DNA from: Colwellia sp. RSH04
Lineage (GTDB): Bacteria > Pseudomonadota > Gammaproteobacteria > Enterobacterales > Alteromonadaceae
Reading direction: 5' to 3'
Assembly (NCBI RefSeq): GCF_003545765.1
Contig: NZ_QXIO01000001.1
Location: 620,001-684,000 of the forward strand
Length of the DNA: 64,000 bases
Shown here: positions 38,442 to 49,376 of the stretch, piece by piece
How positions within the stretch are numbered: the stretch's first letter is position 1
Layout of the letters: every line of letters begins with the position of its first letter
Notes under the pieces: generated by a model
Told to the model about the DNA's origin: nothing
The model's database searches: none
Seen by the model: only the letters and a program-made list of their open reading frames with translations
Program-made: the position numbers and the translations under genes

Positions 38442-39137
38442 TTACTTAGGCTTACGGTTGTTCTTTCTTTTAGGCTTAGCAGCTGGTTGCTCTGCTTGTA
38501 ATGGCATGTTGCCAATAATTTCGCCTTTAAAGATCCAAACTTTGATACCGATCGTACCGTAAGTTGTTTCGCCACGCGCTGTTGCGTAGTCGATATCAGC
38601 ACGTAATGTATGTAAAGGTACACGACCTTCACGATACCATTCTGAACGTGCGATGTCAGCGCCGCCTAAACGACCACTCACTTCAACTTTGATACCCTTA
38701 GCACCTAAACGCATTGCATTCTGTACTGCGCGCTTCATAGCACGACGGAACATAACACGACGCTCTAACTGGCTACCAATGCTATCAGCAACAAGCTGCG
38801 CATCCATTTCTGGCTTGCGAACTTCAGCGATGTTGATTTGAGCAGGAACACCAGCAATTTTAGATACTGCTAAACGTAATTTCTCAACGTCTTCGCCTTT
38901 CTTACCGATAACAACACCTGGACGAGCCGTGTGAATTGTTACGCGGATAGATTTAGCTGGACGCTCAATAACTACTTTAGACAATGATGCTTTTTTAAGC
39001 TTCTCTTTTAAATATTCGCGAACCTTATGATCGCCGTCTAAGTTGTTTGCATAGTCTTTGCTGCTTGCAAACCAAGTAGACGCGAAAGGTTTAGTGATAC
39101 CTAAGCGAATACCGGTAGGATGTACTTTTTGACCCAT
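38442..39137 (-). CDS. rpsC: Ribosomal protein uS3
   Basis: A 231-residue protein of the mRNA entry site. It begins [20 protein letters not shown]. The KH domain has [15 protein letters not shown], and the C-terminal domain has [22 protein letters not shown], the region tied to mRNA helicase activity. A basic tail ([11 protein letters not shown]) ends it. Confidence 0.98.
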   Translation of the reverse strand: MGQKVHPTGIRLGITKPFASTWFASSKDYANNLDGDHKVREYLKEKLKKASLSKVVIERPAKSIRVTIHTARPGVVIGKKGEDVEKLRLAVSKIAGVPAQINIAEVRKPEMDAQLVADSIGSQLERRVMFRRAMKRAVQNAMRLGAKGIKVEVSGRLGGADIARSEWYREGRVPLHTLRADIDYATARGETTYGTIGIKVWIFKGEIIGNMPLQAEQPAAKPKRKNNRKPK

Positions 39138-39148
39138 ACTAATATCTC

Positions 39149-39481
39149 CTAGCTATCAGACACAATCACAGTGATGTGACTTGTGCGCTTTATAATACGA
39201 TCGGCGCGGCCTTTCGCACGTGGCATGATACGTTTCATTGTTGGACCATCGTCAACCATAATAGTTTTAACGAATAATTCATCAATGTCTGCACCTTCGT
39301 TATGCTCAGCGTTAGCAATTGCTGAATCAAGTACTTTTTTAACTAAAACAGCAGCTGATTTGTTGCTGTAAGTTAAAATTTCAAGTGCTTTTTCAACGTG
39401 CTCGCCACGGATTTGATCCGCAACTAAACGTGCTTTTTGAGCAGAACCGCGGGCAAATTTATGTATAGCTTTAGCTTCCAT
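39149..39481 (-). CDS. rplV: Ribosomal protein uL22
   Basis: A 110-residue protein whose hairpin lines the nascent-peptide tunnel ([13 protein letters not shown], then [24 protein letters not shown]). Standard length, 11 bases upstream of rpsC. Confidence 0.98.
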   Translation of the reverse strand: MEAKAIHKFARGSAQKARLVADQIRGEHVEKALEILTYSNKSAAVLVKKVLDSAIANAEHNEGADIDELFVKTIMVDDGPTMKRIMPRAKGRADRIIKRTSHITVIVSDS

Positions 39482-39492
39482 TATAATTTCCC

Positions 39493-39768
39493 CTATTTCT
39501 TCGCTTTCTTATCAACGACATGGCCGCGATAAGTACGAGTTGGTGCAAATTCTCCTAATTTGTGACCGATCATTTCTTCGGTTACAAATACAGGAACGTG
39601 TTGACGGCCATTATGGACAGCTATGGTCAATCCGATCATGTTAGGGATGATCATTGAACGACGGGACCAAGTCTTAATTGGCTTTTTATTCCCGCTTTCC
39701 ACCGCTTTCTCTACCTTCGTCAACAAGTGTAGGTCAATAAAAGGACCTTTCTTGAGGGAACGTGGCAT
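39493..39768 (-). CDS. rpsS: Ribosomal protein uS19
   Basis: A 91-residue 30S head protein ([51 protein letters not shown]). It contacts the A-site finger of the large subunit. Standard position between rplB and rplV. Confidence 0.98.
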   Translation of the reverse strand: MPRSLKKGPFIDLHLLTKVEKAVESGNKKPIKTWSRRSMIIPNMIGLTIAVHNGRQHVPVFVTEEMIGHKLGEFAPTRTYRGHVVDKKAKK

Positions 39769-39802
39769 GGTGATTCCTTAATATTTAGTTAATAGGTACT
39801 AA

Positions 39803-40627
39803 TTACTTAGTACGACGACGTACGATAAATTTATCGGTACGCTTGTTCTTACGAGTCTTGTAACCCTTAGTTGGTACACCCCAAGGTGATACCGGGTGAC
39901 GACCGCCAGATGTTTTACCTTCACCACCACCGTGTGGATGGTCAACTGGGTTCATAGCAACACCACGAACAGTTGGGCGAACACCGCGCCAGCGTGAAGC
40001 ACCAGCTTTACCCAGAGAGCGAAGCATGTGTTCAGCGTTGCCGATTTCACCTAAAGTAGCACGACAATCTGCTTCGATTTTACGCATTTCGCCTGAACGA
40101 AGACGTAAAGTCACATAAGCACCGTCTTTCGCAACTAATTGTGCGTAAGTACCAGCAGCACGTGCAATTTGCGCGCCCTTGCCTGGCTTAAGTTCGATTG
40201 CGTGAACAACACTACCTAATGGCGTGTTGCGAAGAGGCATTGTGTTACCTGCTTTGATTGGCGCATCTACACCAGACTGGATCGTATCACCAGCTTGTAA
40301 GCCTTTAGGGGCTAAGATGTAGCGACGTTCACCATCTGCGTATAATACTAACGCAATGTTAGCACTACGGTTTGGATCATATTCCAAACGCTCAACTTTT
40401 GCAGGGATACCATCTTTAGTACGTTTAAAGTCGATCATGCGGTAATGGTGCTTGTGACCACCACCAACGTGACGAACTGTAATACGACCAGTATTGTTAC
40501 GACCACCTGACTTAGACTTAGTGTCTAATAATGGTGCGTAAGGCTTACCTTTATGAAGGTCTTTGTTTACCACTTTAACTAGGTGACGACGACCCGGAGA
40601 AGTAGGTTTACATTTTACGATAGCCAT
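39803..40627 (-). CDS. rplB: Ribosomal protein uL2
   Basis: A 274-residue protein needed for subunit joining and peptidyl transfer. Signatures are [26 protein letters not shown] and the C-terminal [19 protein letters not shown], whose histidine lies near the peptidyl-transferase centre. Confidence 0.98.
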   Translation of the reverse strand: MAIVKCKPTSPGRRHLVKVVNKDLHKGKPYAPLLDTKSKSGGRNNTGRITVRHVGGGHKHHYRMIDFKRTKDGIPAKVERLEYDPNRSANIALVLYADGERRYILAPKGLQAGDTIQSGVDAPIKAGNTMPLRNTPLGSVVHAIELKPGKGAQIARAAGTYAQLVAKDGAYVTLRLRSGEMRKIEADCRATLGEIGNAEHMLRSLGKAGASRWRGVRPTVRGVAMNPVDHPHGGGEGKTSGGRHPVSPWGVPTKGYKTRKNKRTDKFIVRRRTK

Positions 40628-40637
40628 GTTCTATCTC

Positions 40638-40940
40638 CTATTGCTCTGAGCCAACGAAGTCGATGTCGCTACCTTCAGCAAGAGTAACGTATGCTTTTTT
40701 CCAATCGCTTCTGCGACCAAAACGAGCACCAGTACGTTTTGTTTTACCCTTAACATTCAGTGTACGAACACCTTCAACAGAAACTTCAAAAAGCTTCTCT
40801 ACAGCGGCTTTGATTTCAGCTTTAGTAGCAGTAGTAGCAACTTTGAAAACAACTGTGTTGTTTGCTTCAGCAGCCATAGTGCTCTTTTCAGAAATATTCG
40901 GTGCTAAAAGCACTTTTAACAAACGTTCTTCGTTTATCAT
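40638..40940 (-). CDS. rplW: Ribosomal protein uL23
   Basis: A 100-residue exit-tunnel protein that docks trigger factor and SRP ([46 protein letters not shown]). Its start overlaps the rplD stop by four bases. Confidence 0.97.
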   Translation of the reverse strand: MINEERLLKVLLAPNISEKSTMAAEANNTVVFKVATTATKAEIKAAVEKLFEVSVEGVRTLNVKGKTKRTGARFGRRSDWKKAYVTLAEGSDIDFVGSEQ

Positions 40941-41542
40941 GCTAAAATCCCCTCAATTTCTTTAACTGCATCAGCAGTGATTAAAACTTTCTCGAAACCA
41001 ACTAAGCTAACTGGATCGATTGCTTGAACGTCTACAGCGTCAACTTTGTATAAGTTACGTGCAGATAAGAACAAGTTTTCGTCAACTTCTTTAGTTACAA
41101 TCAATACGTCTTTAAGCTCTAAACCTTTTAACTTAGCAACTAAGTCTTTAGTTTTAGGCGTTTCAACTGCAAAATTCTCAACTACAACTAAACGCTCTTG
41201 ACGTACTAGTTCAGAAAGGATGCTAGCAATAGCACCACGATACATTTTACGGTTTACTTTTTGGCTGTGATCTTGAGGTTTAGCAGCGAATGTTACGCCA
41301 CCAGAACGCCAGATTGGACCACGAGTAGTACCAGCACGTGCACGGCCAGTACCTTTTTGACGCCATGGCTTTTTGCCACCGCCGCTAACTTCTGAGCGAG
41401 TCTTTTGAGCACGAGTACCTTGACGAGCACCAGCTGCGTATGCAACTACTACTTGGTGTACTAAAGCTTCATTAAACTCACGTCCAAAAGTTGCTTCAGA
41501 AACTTCAAGAGCACCTGATGCGTCTTTTAATGATAATTCCAT
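40937..41542 (-). CDS. rplD: Ribosomal protein uL4, S10 operon autoregulator
   Basis: A 201-residue protein from the ATG at 41542; a GTG one codon upstream is also in frame. The tunnel loop is seen in [26 protein letters not shown]. In E. coli L4 binds the rpsJ leader and halts transcription and translation of the whole operon. The hairpin at 42551-42596 is a candidate target here. Confidence 0.97.
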   Translation of the reverse strand: MELSLKDASGALEVSEATFGREFNEALVHQVVVAYAAGARQGTRAQKTRSEVSGGGKKPWRQKGTGRARAGTTRGPIWRSGGVTFAAKPQDHSQKVNRKMYRGAIASILSELVRQERLVVVENFAVETPKTKDLVAKLKGLELKDVLIVTKEVDENLFLSARNLYKVDAVDVQAIDPVSLVGFEKVLITADAVKEIEGILA

Positions 41543-41558
41543 CACAAAATCTCCTGGA

Positions 41559-42197
41559 CTAAGCTTTAACAGCTGGTTTGATGATTACGTTACCGTTGAT
41601 TGCGCCCGGAACTGCACCTTTAACAAGTAGCAAGTTACGTTCAGCGTCAACGCGAACCAATTCTAAGTTCTGTGTAGTAGTCTTCACAGCACCCATGTGA
41701 CCAGACATTTTTTTGCCTTTGAAAACACGACCCGGTGTTTGACACTGACCGATCGAACCGTTTGAACGGTGAGAGATCGAGTTACCGTGAGTAGCGTCTT
41801 GCATGCTGAAATTCCAGCGCTTGATACCACCTTGGAAACCTTTACCTTTTGAGGTGCCAGTAACGTCAACTAATTTAGTGTCATTGAATAACTCAACAGT
41901 GATTTCACTGCCAGCTTCAAGACCTTCACCTTCAGTTGCATTTAAACGGAATTCCCACAAGCCGCGGCCTGCTTCGATACCTGCTTTTGCGAAATGTCCA
42001 GCAGCTGGTTTGTTAACACGGTTTGCTTTACGCGTACCCGTAGTAACTTGTAGTGCTGAATAACCATCGTTATCTACAGTTTTAACCTGAGAAACACGGT
42101 TCGCTTCAACTTCTAGAACTGTAACAGGAGTAGAAACACCATCTTCTGTGAAGACACGAGTCATACCCACTTTACGTCCAACTAGACCTATAGTCAT
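41559..42197 (-). CDS. rplC: Ribosomal protein uL3
   Basis: A 212-residue primary 23S-binding protein ([19 protein letters not shown]). Its loop [33 protein letters not shown] reaches the peptidyl-transferase centre and carries the Gln methylated by PrmB. Second gene of the operon. Confidence 0.98.
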   Translation of the reverse strand: MTIGLVGRKVGMTRVFTEDGVSTPVTVLEVEANRVSQVKTVDNDGYSALQVTTGTRKANRVNKPAAGHFAKAGIEAGRGLWEFRLNATEGEGLEAGSEITVELFNDTKLVDVTGTSKGKGFQGGIKRWNFSMQDATHGNSISHRSNGSIGQCQTPGRVFKGKKMSGHMGAVKTTTQNLELVRVDAERNLLLVKGAVPGAINGNVIIKPAVKA

Positions 42198-42212
42198 TGT
42201 TAAAACCCCCTA

Positions 42213-42599
<387 letters not shown>

Positions 42600-42727
42600 C
42601 TATATAACATTCAACTCAAAATTAGAGTTGCTGTAAAAATAGATAATTCATTTTGCATTATCTAATCATTTGCAAAAGCATTTTGCTTATTACAAACCAC
42701 ACTTGGTCGAACCAAACGTGAGCGCGT

Positions 42728-42755
42728 ATTATACATAGATTAATTATTAATACAA
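42728..42755 (-). promoter_or_regulatory. Probable S10 operon promoter
   Basis: On the minus strand TTGTAT and a perfect TATAAT are 16 bases apart, followed by the GC-rich discriminator ACGCGCT typical of stringently controlled ribosomal promoters. Transcription would start near 42720, giving a leader of about 196 bases. The rest of the 600-base gap (42525-43125) holds the attenuator and the fusA leader. Confidence 0.65.
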
Positions 42756-43017
42756 GTACTGGTTAAGAATGGAGCAAATGCGCATTTACAACATCCCAAA
42801 AGTGTACTTATCTTGAATAGACATAACTCTTTTATCCGATTACTGGATTAAAAACTACAGGATTGAAATTCACAAACTCAATATACTGGTACTTAAATGT
42901 TTTTAGATACCTAAATTAAATACCTATATATAAGCAGAGCATTCATTCATTTTTATCAATTTACTTTTATCTGACAATTTATTTATCAATCTTCTACCGA
43001 TCTTTGTCGAGTAATGG

Positions 43018-43023
43018 TATACT
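43018..43023 (+). promoter_or_regulatory. Possible -10 element of the fusA-type gene
   Basis: TATACT is followed by CGCGCGC, a GC-rich discriminator like that before rpsJ. The -35 region (TACCGA, 17 bases upstream) is a weak match. Confidence 0.45.
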
Positions 43024-43043
43024 CGCGCGCAAATTTTCAACAG

Positions 43044-43098
43044 TTCTGCTTTCTCATACTTATATATAGCTATGCGTAATAAGTATGAGAAAGCAGAA
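43044..43098 (+). promoter_or_regulatory. Perfect 20-bp inverted repeat in the EF-G leader
   Basis: The 20 bases at 43044-43063 (beginning TTCTGCTTTC) are exactly complementary to 43079-43098, around a 15-base spacer. The structure would sit in the 5' untranslated RNA and ends 27 bases before the ATG at 43126. No T-run follows, so it is not a simple terminator; its role is unknown. Confidence 0.85.
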
Positions 43099-43125
43099 TA
43101 GACATTAACTAAGTAGAGTAATCTA

Positions 43126-45216
43126 ATGGCAGATTTATCAAAATACAGAAACATTGGTATTTTCGCTCACGTTGATGCGGGTAAAACCACAACAACTGAA
43201 CGTATCCTTAAACTAACCGGTAAAATTCATAAGACTGGTGAAGTACATGACGGTGAGTCAACAACTGACTTCATGGAACAAGAAGCTGAGCGCGGTATTA
43301 CTATCCAGTCTGCTGCGACTACTTGTTTCTGGAACGACCATCGCATGAACATCATCGATACTCCTGGTCACGTTGACTTCACCGTTGAAGTTTACCGTTC
43401 ACTTAAAGTATTAGATGGTGGTGTTGGTGTTTTCTGTGGTTCTGGTGGTGTTGAGCCTCAGTCAGAAACTAACTGGCGTTACGCGAACGACTCAGAAGTA
43501 GCTCGTTTAATCATGGTTAACAAACTTGACCGTTTAGGTGCTAACTTCTACCGTGTTGTAGACCAAGTACGTAACGTATTAGGTGCTAACCCACTTGTAA
43601 TGACGTTACCAATTGGTGAAGAAGACGGTTTTGTTGGTGTTGTAGACCTTCTTAGCGAAAAAGCTTACGTTTGGGATGACACTGGTCTTCCAGAAAACTA
43701 CGAAGTAACAGACATTCCAGCTGACTTAGTAGACAAAGCTGCAGAATACCGCGAAGAATTAATCGAAACAGCTTTAGAGCAAGACGATGACTTATTAGAA
43801 GCTTACATGGAAGGTGAAATGCCAACTATGGAGCAAATCAAAGCATGTATCCGTAAAGGTACACGTGATATGTCTTTCTTCCCAACTTACTGTGCCTCAG
43901 CATTTAAAAACAAAGGTATTCAATTAATTCTTGATGCTGTTGTTGATTACTTACCTTCTCCTACAGAAGTTGATCCACAACCGATCACTGATGAAGCAGG
44001 CGAGCCTACTGGTGAAGTGGCAACTGTTTCTACAGATGGCCCTTTACGTGCGTTAGCATTTAAAATTATGGATGACCGTTTCGGTGCCCTTACCTTCGTT
44101 CGTATCTACTCAGGTACGTTAAACAAAGGTGATACTATCCTTAACACGTTCACAGGTAAAACAGAGCGTGTTGGCCGTATGGTAGAAATGCACGCTGATG
44201 ACCGTACCGAGCTTTCTACAGCACAAGCAGGTGACATCTTAGCAATCGTTGGTATGAAGAACGTTCAAACAGGCCACACGTTATGTGATCCTAAGTTCCC
44301 AGCGACATTAGAGCCAATGGTATTCCCAGAACCAGTAATCTCAATTTCTGTTAAGCCTAAAGATAAAGGTTCTACAGAGAAAATGGGTATTGCTATCGGT
44401 AAAATGGTTGCAGAAGATCCAACGTTCACAGTTGAAACTGACCAAGATTCAGGTGAGACAATCTTACGTGGTATGGGTGAGCTTCACTTAGATATCAAAG
44501 TTGATATCTTACGTCGTACATACGATGTTGATTTAGAAGTTGGTAAGCCACAAGTTGCATACCGTGAAACTATCACACAAGCAATCGAAGATTCTTACAC
44601 GCATAAGAAACAATCTGGTGGTTCAGGTCAGTTCGGTAAGATTGATTACCGTATCAAGCCAGGTGAACCAGGTTCAGGTTTTGTTTTCACTTCAACTGTT
44701 GTTGGTGGTAACGTACCTAAAGAATTCTTCCCTGCTGTTGAGAAAGGCTTCAAGGGCATGATGGATACTGGTGTTCTAGCTGGCTTCCCTGTATTAGACG
44801 TTGAAGTTGAATTATTTGATGGTGGCTTCCACGCAGTTGATTCATCTGCTGTTGCTTTCGAAATCGCTGCTAAAGGCGCTTTCCGTCAATCAATTCCAAA
44901 AGCTGGCGCTCAATTAATTGAACCAATCATGAAAGTGGATGTGTTTACTCCTGATGATCACGTTGGTGATGTTATCGGTGATTTAAACCGTCGTCGTGGT
45001 ATGATCAAAGACCAAGAAGCTGGTACTTCTGGTGTTCGTATCAAAGCTGACGTACCTCTTTCAGAAATGTTCGGTTACATCGGACACTTACGTACAATCA
45101 CTTCAGGTCGTGGTCAATTCTCTATGGAATTCTCTCACTACATGCCGTGTCCACAAAACGTAGCTGACGAAGTAATTGCTGAAGTTAAAGCAGCAAATGA
45201 AGCTGCTAAAAAGTAA
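43126..45216 (+). CDS. fusA: Elongation factor G, probably the EF-G 2 paralogue
   Basis: A 696-residue GTPase that moves tRNA-mRNA through the ribosome. It has the P-loop [12 protein letters not shown] (14-25), the switch II motif DTPGHVDF and NKLDRLG for guanine recognition, followed by the EF-G domains II-V ([19 protein letters not shown] near the end). [13 protein letters not shown] and the lack of rpsL, rpsG or tuf beside it suggest the second EF-G found in many marine gammaproteobacteria. That choice is inferred: the other copy is not in the window. It is divergent from rpsJ. Confidence 0.88.
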   Translation: MADLSKYRNIGIFAHVDAGKTTTTERILKLTGKIHKTGEVHDGESTTDFMEQEAERGITIQSAATTCFWNDHRMNIIDTPGHVDFTVEVYRSLKVLDGGVGVFCGSGGVEPQSETNWRYANDSEVARLIMVNKLDRLGANFYRVVDQVRNVLGANPLVMTLPIGEEDGFVGVVDLLSEKAYVWDDTGLPENYEVTDIPADLVDKAAEYREELIETALEQDDDLLEAYMEGEMPTMEQIKACIRKGTRDMSFFPTYCASAFKNKGIQLILDAVVDYLPSPTEVDPQPITDEAGEPTGEVATVSTDGPLRALAFKIMDDRFGALTFVRIYSGTLNKGDTILNTFTGKTERVGRMVEMHADDRTELSTAQAGDILAIVGMKNVQTGHTLCDPKFPATLEPMVFPEPVISISVKPKDKGSTEKMGIAIGKMVAEDPTFTVETDQDSGETILRGMGELHLDIKVDILRRTYDVDLEVGKPQVAYRETITQAIEDSYTHKKQSGGSGQFGKIDYRIKPGEPGSGFVFTSTVVGGNVPKEFFPAVEKGFKGMMDTGVLAGFPVLDVEVELFDGGFHAVDSSAVAFEIAAKGAFRQSIPKAGAQLIEPIMKVDVFTPDDHVGDVIGDLNRRRGMIKDQEAGTSGVRIKADVPLSEMFGYIGHLRTITSGRGQFSMEFSHYMPCPQNVADEVIAEVKAANEAAKK

Positions 45217-45237
45217 CTAATACTTTTTAAACACTTC

Positions 45238-45266
45238 AAAAAAGGATGCCGAGGCATCCTTTTTTA
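45238..45266 (+). terminator. Terminator after the EF-G gene
   Basis: AAAAAAGGATGCC and GGCATCCTTTTTT form a strong symmetrical hairpin ending in six T residues, 22 bases after the stop. It can also work in the other direction for the DUF2608 gene. Confidence 0.93.
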
Positions 45267-45288
45267 TTATCTAATATTCTTAACTCTT

Positions 45289-46233
45289 TTAATTCGGAAT
45301 TGCAGGTTCAAGTAACGCCAACTCCATCGCTGATTTTATTTTATACCAACGCTCCATCGAAACGCGTTGATACTCTTTAGCTTTACGCCCTTGGGTAAAT
45401 GCTAATTTATGTTCTGCCAATGCCGTATAATGAAGAGATAAAACCGTATAGTTCTTATTATTTAAAAACTCATTGTGGACACTTTGTACATTTTTTAGTG
45501 TATCATCAATAAAAACAATATTCGTCACTCTACTCGCCTTGCCCTGTTGAGCATTATAGCTGTCAAGCATACACCTTAGGTTACTGCCTTTATCTTGCCC
45601 AGCTAAATACATAACACCATTTTGATATGTAATAGGGTTCATATCAGAATTACTACAAGGTATATACGGACTTGCCTTACTGGCAATGCCATTTTTATTT
45701 AAAACTAACGAATTTTCTTTTATTAATGTTTTCAGTGAGGTTTCTTTTGCTACCAATAAATTAGTAAACTGGTCTTCAGTAGCATTAACATCACCATTAC
45801 CACGTGCTGTTTCAACAAGTAGGCGCACACCATTACCTGTTAGCTCTTTGAGTACTGGGGCAACATTATCTCGTGTGAAAACCATATTACTAATAGAGAA
45901 TAAGAAGCTTGATATATCAAGCAAGTCGCTAAAATTTTCACTGACGCGAGGTGATTTTTGACTATTTACTTGTTCACTTTGCCAAGCAAACCAGGCCGCG
46001 CCGCCTAAATATTGGCAAGTCGTTGTAGAAGCACTATCAGGACAGCTCATCATCGAAATAGTATCATCATTATCCATGACAACTAGCGTGGCTTTTGGAA
46101 CAGCCCATTTATTCACTTGATGTTTAATTGCTTCAAAACTGTCAGTTTTACCTTGAGTAGATGCAGCCATCGCTGAATAACTCGGTAGCAATGTCATGGC
46201 AGCGACTAATGCTAAAATTTTATTGGATTTCAT
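45289..46233 (-). CDS. Secreted DUF2608 / HAD-like protein
   Basis: A 314-residue protein with a signal peptide (ILALVAAMTLLPSYSAMAAS). TLVVMDNDDTISMM carries the D-x-D-x-T motif of haloacid-dehalogenase-fold phosphatases, and VTNIVFIDDTLKNVQSVH the later acidic pair. DUF2608 proteins are HAD-like and mostly uncharacterised. It is the last gene of the molybdenum-hydroxylase cluster, 98 bases after the c-type protein with a terminator-like hairpin between, so it may be transcribed separately. A periplasmic phosphatase activity is plausible but unproven. Confidence 0.72.
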   Translation of the reverse strand: MKSNKILALVAAMTLLPSYSAMAASTQGKTDSFEAIKHQVNKWAVPKATLVVMDNDDTISMMSCPDSASTTTCQYLGGAAWFAWQSEQVNSQKSPRVSENFSDLLDISSFLFSISNMVFTRDNVAPVLKELTGNGVRLLVETARGNGDVNATEDQFTNLLVAKETSLKTLIKENSLVLNKNGIASKASPYIPCSNSDMNPITYQNGVMYLAGQDKGSNLRCMLDSYNAQQGKASRVTNIVFIDDTLKNVQSVHNEFLNNKNYTVLSLHYTALAEHKLAFTQGRKAKEYQRVSMERWYKIKSAMELALLEPAIPN

Positions 46234-46289
46234 GGTTTATTTCCTATTTAAAATCATTTTCTAGAGCACTTTTAAAAACTTATCTATGT

Positions 46290-46320
46290 AAAAGTGCCTG
46301 CTTAATATTAAGCAGACACT
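46290..46320 (-). terminator. Hairpin between c-type protein and DUF2608 genes
   Basis: CTGCTTAATATTAAGCAG (46298-46315) is a perfect palindrome flanked by GTG/CAC. The minus strand then reads TTTTAC. It is a possible weak terminator. Confidence 0.55.
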
Positions 46321-46331
46321 GCTATCAGAAC

Positions 46332-47738
46332 TTATTTATGACTCTCTTGCTGTCCTCGAGAAACACCTTTTTCAGCCACACCATACTCAACTGACCAATA
46401 CCCCTCTTCAGTTTTCTTTTTCGCCTCTGCAAAGTTCTCTAGACTCATTGAGACTTGCAGAGAAAAATCTGTCGAATAGGCACGAGGATCTGCAGATGTT
46501 GCAGCGGCTATATTAATAAAAAACTTCATCCAATCTTTATCACCTGCACCAGGTGTTGGTGCAAAACCGTTTGCAACAGTCGCAAATGGTGGTACTAGAG
46601 GCGTAATTTGTGGATATTGTGCCGCGGTATGACAAGACATACATGATGACGTGTTTAAATCTGCTGGGCCATTTAAACGCATCCCCCAACCAAGGTGCTG
46701 CGGTGGCAAATCTTTAGAGGTATTAATTATGCTTTCTTTTATGTTCGGGTTTATTTTGGTTTCTGTATAAGGGTAAGCGTTAATAATATTTTCAGTTACT
46801 TCTGGATCATCACCAAACTGAAGACCTAAAGGCACTAAATTATTAAAACGACAGGCAGTATCGTTCTCTTTGCCTTTGCAGTTTCTGTCATTTAACTCAC
46901 CGTTATAGGCAAAAGTACCTAAAACCCAACCCATCCAAGGTTCAGCACGCTTGTCTCTCACCATTATATCCATTTGTAATAATCGCAAATGACGAACCGA
47001 TCTCACTGGCGAATCCCAACTTTCGGTAATATAGCCTTGCCAGTCTATCGGATTTTTCAAGTATGGCACTTGGTTATCATCAGGTTGAACATCAGCAAAT
47101 AGTAATTTACAAAAGACGGTACCTACAGGAAAGCCTCCACCAAAGCGAGTATCAGTAGCTTTTGGATCCGGATTATTCTTATCTTTCCACATTTGTCCCA
47201 TGGTATATCCAGCATACTCATTAATTAAAGTCACCGCATACACTTGATAACTATTCGTTTGAGTATTATGAAGCTGATAAGGTCCTGCAGGCGCTTCTTT
47301 AATCAGGCCATGAAAACCTTCAGTGCCGCCATTAGGTGGGTATGTCGACGACGAAGGATGCAACCAAGGTATATGATACCAATCTCGTTTATTATTTTTA
47401 TAAGGGTCCCAACTTGGTGTATTCCCTTCTAAACAATATTGTTTAACAGTATCAAGATATTTCATTGGTTCCTTTTGAAAATCAATCTTTAATACTTTAG
47501 GTAACCGCTTCTTCTTTGGTTTTTTGCTCGGAAAGTCTGTTTTTAATCGGAAAACAGGGTGATCTGAATATTTTTCATCATAGGTTGCTTCAGAGACCAT
47601 ATAACCGAAATCTGGAAAGCCTGAAAAATCTTCAGGGTGAAGATTTGGTTTAGTCTTTGGCGCAGCGGTTGAGTTAAATGATGTGACTGCAATAGCTAAA
47701 CTACAAACTGCTGCAATTGTTCCTTGATATTTTTTCAT
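46332..47738 (-). CDS. Exported single-heme c-type protein, unknown
   Basis: A 468-residue protein with a signal peptide (AAVCSLAIAVTSFNSTAAP). One C-x-x-C-H heme site lies at SSCMSCHTAAQYP, about residue 370. The rest shows no second heme and no enzyme motif I recognise; it is rich in Trp, Pro and Tyr (DWYHIPWLHPSSSTYPP, GGGFPVGTVFCKLLF). It is likely periplasmic. Its position after the phosphoesterase and molybdenum hydroxylase genes suggests an electron-transfer or redox part in the same process, but that is inference. Confidence 0.7.
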   Translation of the reverse strand: MKKYQGTIAAVCSLAIAVTSFNSTAAPKTKPNLHPEDFSGFPDFGYMVSEATYDEKYSDHPVFRLKTDFPSKKPKKKRLPKVLKIDFQKEPMKYLDTVKQYCLEGNTPSWDPYKNNKRDWYHIPWLHPSSSTYPPNGGTEGFHGLIKEAPAGPYQLHNTQTNSYQVYAVTLINEYAGYTMGQMWKDKNNPDPKATDTRFGGGFPVGTVFCKLLFADVQPDDNQVPYLKNPIDWQGYITESWDSPVRSVRHLRLLQMDIMVRDKRAEPWMGWVLGTFAYNGELNDRNCKGKENDTACRFNNLVPLGLQFGDDPEVTENIINAYPYTETKINPNIKESIINTSKDLPPQHLGWGMRLNGPADLNTSSCMSCHTAAQYPQITPLVPPFATVANGFAPTPGAGDKDWMKFFINIAAATSADPRAYSTDFSLQVSMSLENFAEAKKKTEEGYWSVEYGVAEKGVSRGQQESHK

Positions 47739-47774
47739 TATGTGTCCTTTATTTTTATTGGTTATTCTTATAGG

Positions 47775-49301
47775 TTATTTTTTACTATCAAAGCGATGAT
47801 CATAGGCACGATGAATATAGTCATGGATATGTTCTTTATCTGCCCGACTGACACCACTAATTTTTCCTAGCACCGTTGCTGCTAATTGTTGTAAATCATT
47901 TTCACTGTCTTGCTTAACTTGCTCTTTTTTATAAGGTAAGGGGGTAACTGTGGGTTTATCTTTACGTGTATTATCGCGTGTTAATAAACAGCTTAAATCA
48001 GGAGCTGCTTTATCTCTTGCGGTTAAAGAGCCAGCTAAACCAAAGCATTGCTGTGCAGTCGCAATAAGAGAAGTATGATCAAAAGGCGTATAACCCGCCG
48101 GCCGACCAATACAGCCTTTGTCAATTAACGGTGAAATAACCACGGTCGGTACTCTAACGCCCATTCGATTAAACAAGAAGCCATCTTGTCCGGGCTTAGA
48201 ATCCTCACCATCTGGTGCTATTGCTTTACCTGGCTCAACATGGTCATAACAACCACCGTGTTCATCGTATGTAATGACAAATAGCGTTTCTTGCCATGTT
48301 GGGGAGTTAACAATAGCATCATAAATGTCTGCCATTAATTGTTCGCCCGCTCTAATATCACTTGGCGGATGCTGATCATTTTGATTTTCTCCAGAGAACT
48401 GCGGTTCTAAAAAAGTGTAACTAGGTAATGTTCCTGCTTTGGCATCACTATAAAACTGCTTAATACACTTAAAGTTCTGATCGAATTGACTGTCCTGCAA
48501 TTGCGACATAATGGTTCTAGTTAACGAGAAAGGTACATAAGCATGCTCATCTTTACTGTATTCCGTACCGCTATATATTCCCCAACTCAATTCCTTTCGC
48601 CCAGAATCTATCGCGTCTTGAATTTGTTGGTATATGGTTTTAGCATCACAATCACTATCAGGCTTGTTATTAACATAGCCTGTAGACGTTGCAGCATGAA
48701 CAAAATCTCGGTTAGGTAGTGTTTGACTTGGTACAGAACAAAACCAGTAATCGCAAACCGCAAACTCTTTCGACAGTTTACTTAATACTGGTGTTTGTGA
48801 GGGTGTATAACTGGCCATGATATCTCTAGGGTCACTCGGCGCATCACCGTAAACGCTAGTACCATATAACATTGCGTTAGCGTAATTATTTACGAAGCCT
48901 TTATTTGTTGGGGTAGGAGGGTATAAATTAGCAACATCAAAGTATTCGAATAATTGCTGATTAGTATCTTTAAAGCCCTCCCCTGGATCTGGGTTTGGCA
49001 AGCAAAAATCTTCAAAGTAATGTTTCTTATGCATCACCCCGTATGAGCCTTTTTTAGGCGGTTGACCATTTTTACGAGCGTATACCTGCTCAATGAATGG
49101 CAAACCATTATCATCGATAATGTTTAACGGATTACACAGCTCATTATTTAACCCTTCAAAAAATTGACCATTTGTCGGTTTTTCATCTTCATATAGCCAA
49201 CCTAACATATTGTCAAAAGAATGGTTTTCCATCATTAAAACCACAATATGTTTAATCTTGGCTAGGGCTTTCGGGTTAGGTTTTAAATATTGTTCTGTCA
49301 T
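47775..49301 (-). CDS. Phosphoesterase-family protein (phospholipase C / acid phosphatase type)
   Basis: A 508-residue member of the phosphoesterase family that includes bacterial non-haemolytic phospholipases C and AcpA. IKHIVVLMMENHSFDNMLGWL carries the metal-binding Glu-Asn pair, VCDYWFCSVPSQTLPNRDFVHAATS the middle block, and LFVITYDEHGGCYDHVEPG the Asp-Glu-His metal site. There is no signal peptide, unlike most relatives, which are Tat-exported; this one appears cytoplasmic or leaves by another route. Substrate unknown. It lies 75 bases after the molybdenum hydroxylase gene with a terminator-like hairpin between. Confidence 0.83.
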   Translation of the reverse strand: MTEQYLKPNPKALAKIKHIVVLMMENHSFDNMLGWLYEDEKPTNGQFFEGLNNELCNPLNIIDDNGLPFIEQVYARKNGQPPKKGSYGVMHKKHYFEDFCLPNPDPGEGFKDTNQQLFEYFDVANLYPPTPTNKGFVNNYANAMLYGTSVYGDAPSDPRDIMASYTPSQTPVLSKLSKEFAVCDYWFCSVPSQTLPNRDFVHAATSTGYVNNKPDSDCDAKTIYQQIQDAIDSGRKELSWGIYSGTEYSKDEHAYVPFSLTRTIMSQLQDSQFDQNFKCIKQFYSDAKAGTLPSYTFLEPQFSGENQNDQHPPSDIRAGEQLMADIYDAIVNSPTWQETLFVITYDEHGGCYDHVEPGKAIAPDGEDSKPGQDGFLFNRMGVRVPTVVISPLIDKGCIGRPAGYTPFDHTSLIATAQQCFGLAGSLTARDKAAPDLSCLLTRDNTRKDKPTVTPLPYKKEQVKQDSENDLQQLAATVLGKISGVSRADKEHIHDYIHRAYDHRFDSKK

Positions 49302-49324
49302 GTATTTTCATTCCTTAGAAAAAT

Positions 49325-49359
49325 AAAAAGAAAGTCAGTAATTTGCATTACTGACTTTC
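49325..49359 (-). terminator. Terminator after the molybdenum hydroxylase gene
   Basis: GAAAGTCAGTAA (49330-49341) pairs perfectly with TTACTGACTTTC (49348-49359) around a six-base loop. The minus strand follows with TTTTTATTT. It lies 17 bases after the gene's stop and may only attenuate reading into the phosphoesterase gene. Confidence 0.8.
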
Positions 49360-49376
49360 ATTCATTGGGTAAACAA

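Noticed and set aside
42924-43154. 76-codon minus-strand frame between rpsJ and the EF-G gene
   Set aside because: It crosses the EF-G start and the inverted repeat; its reading is explained by the palindrome and AT-rich sequence.
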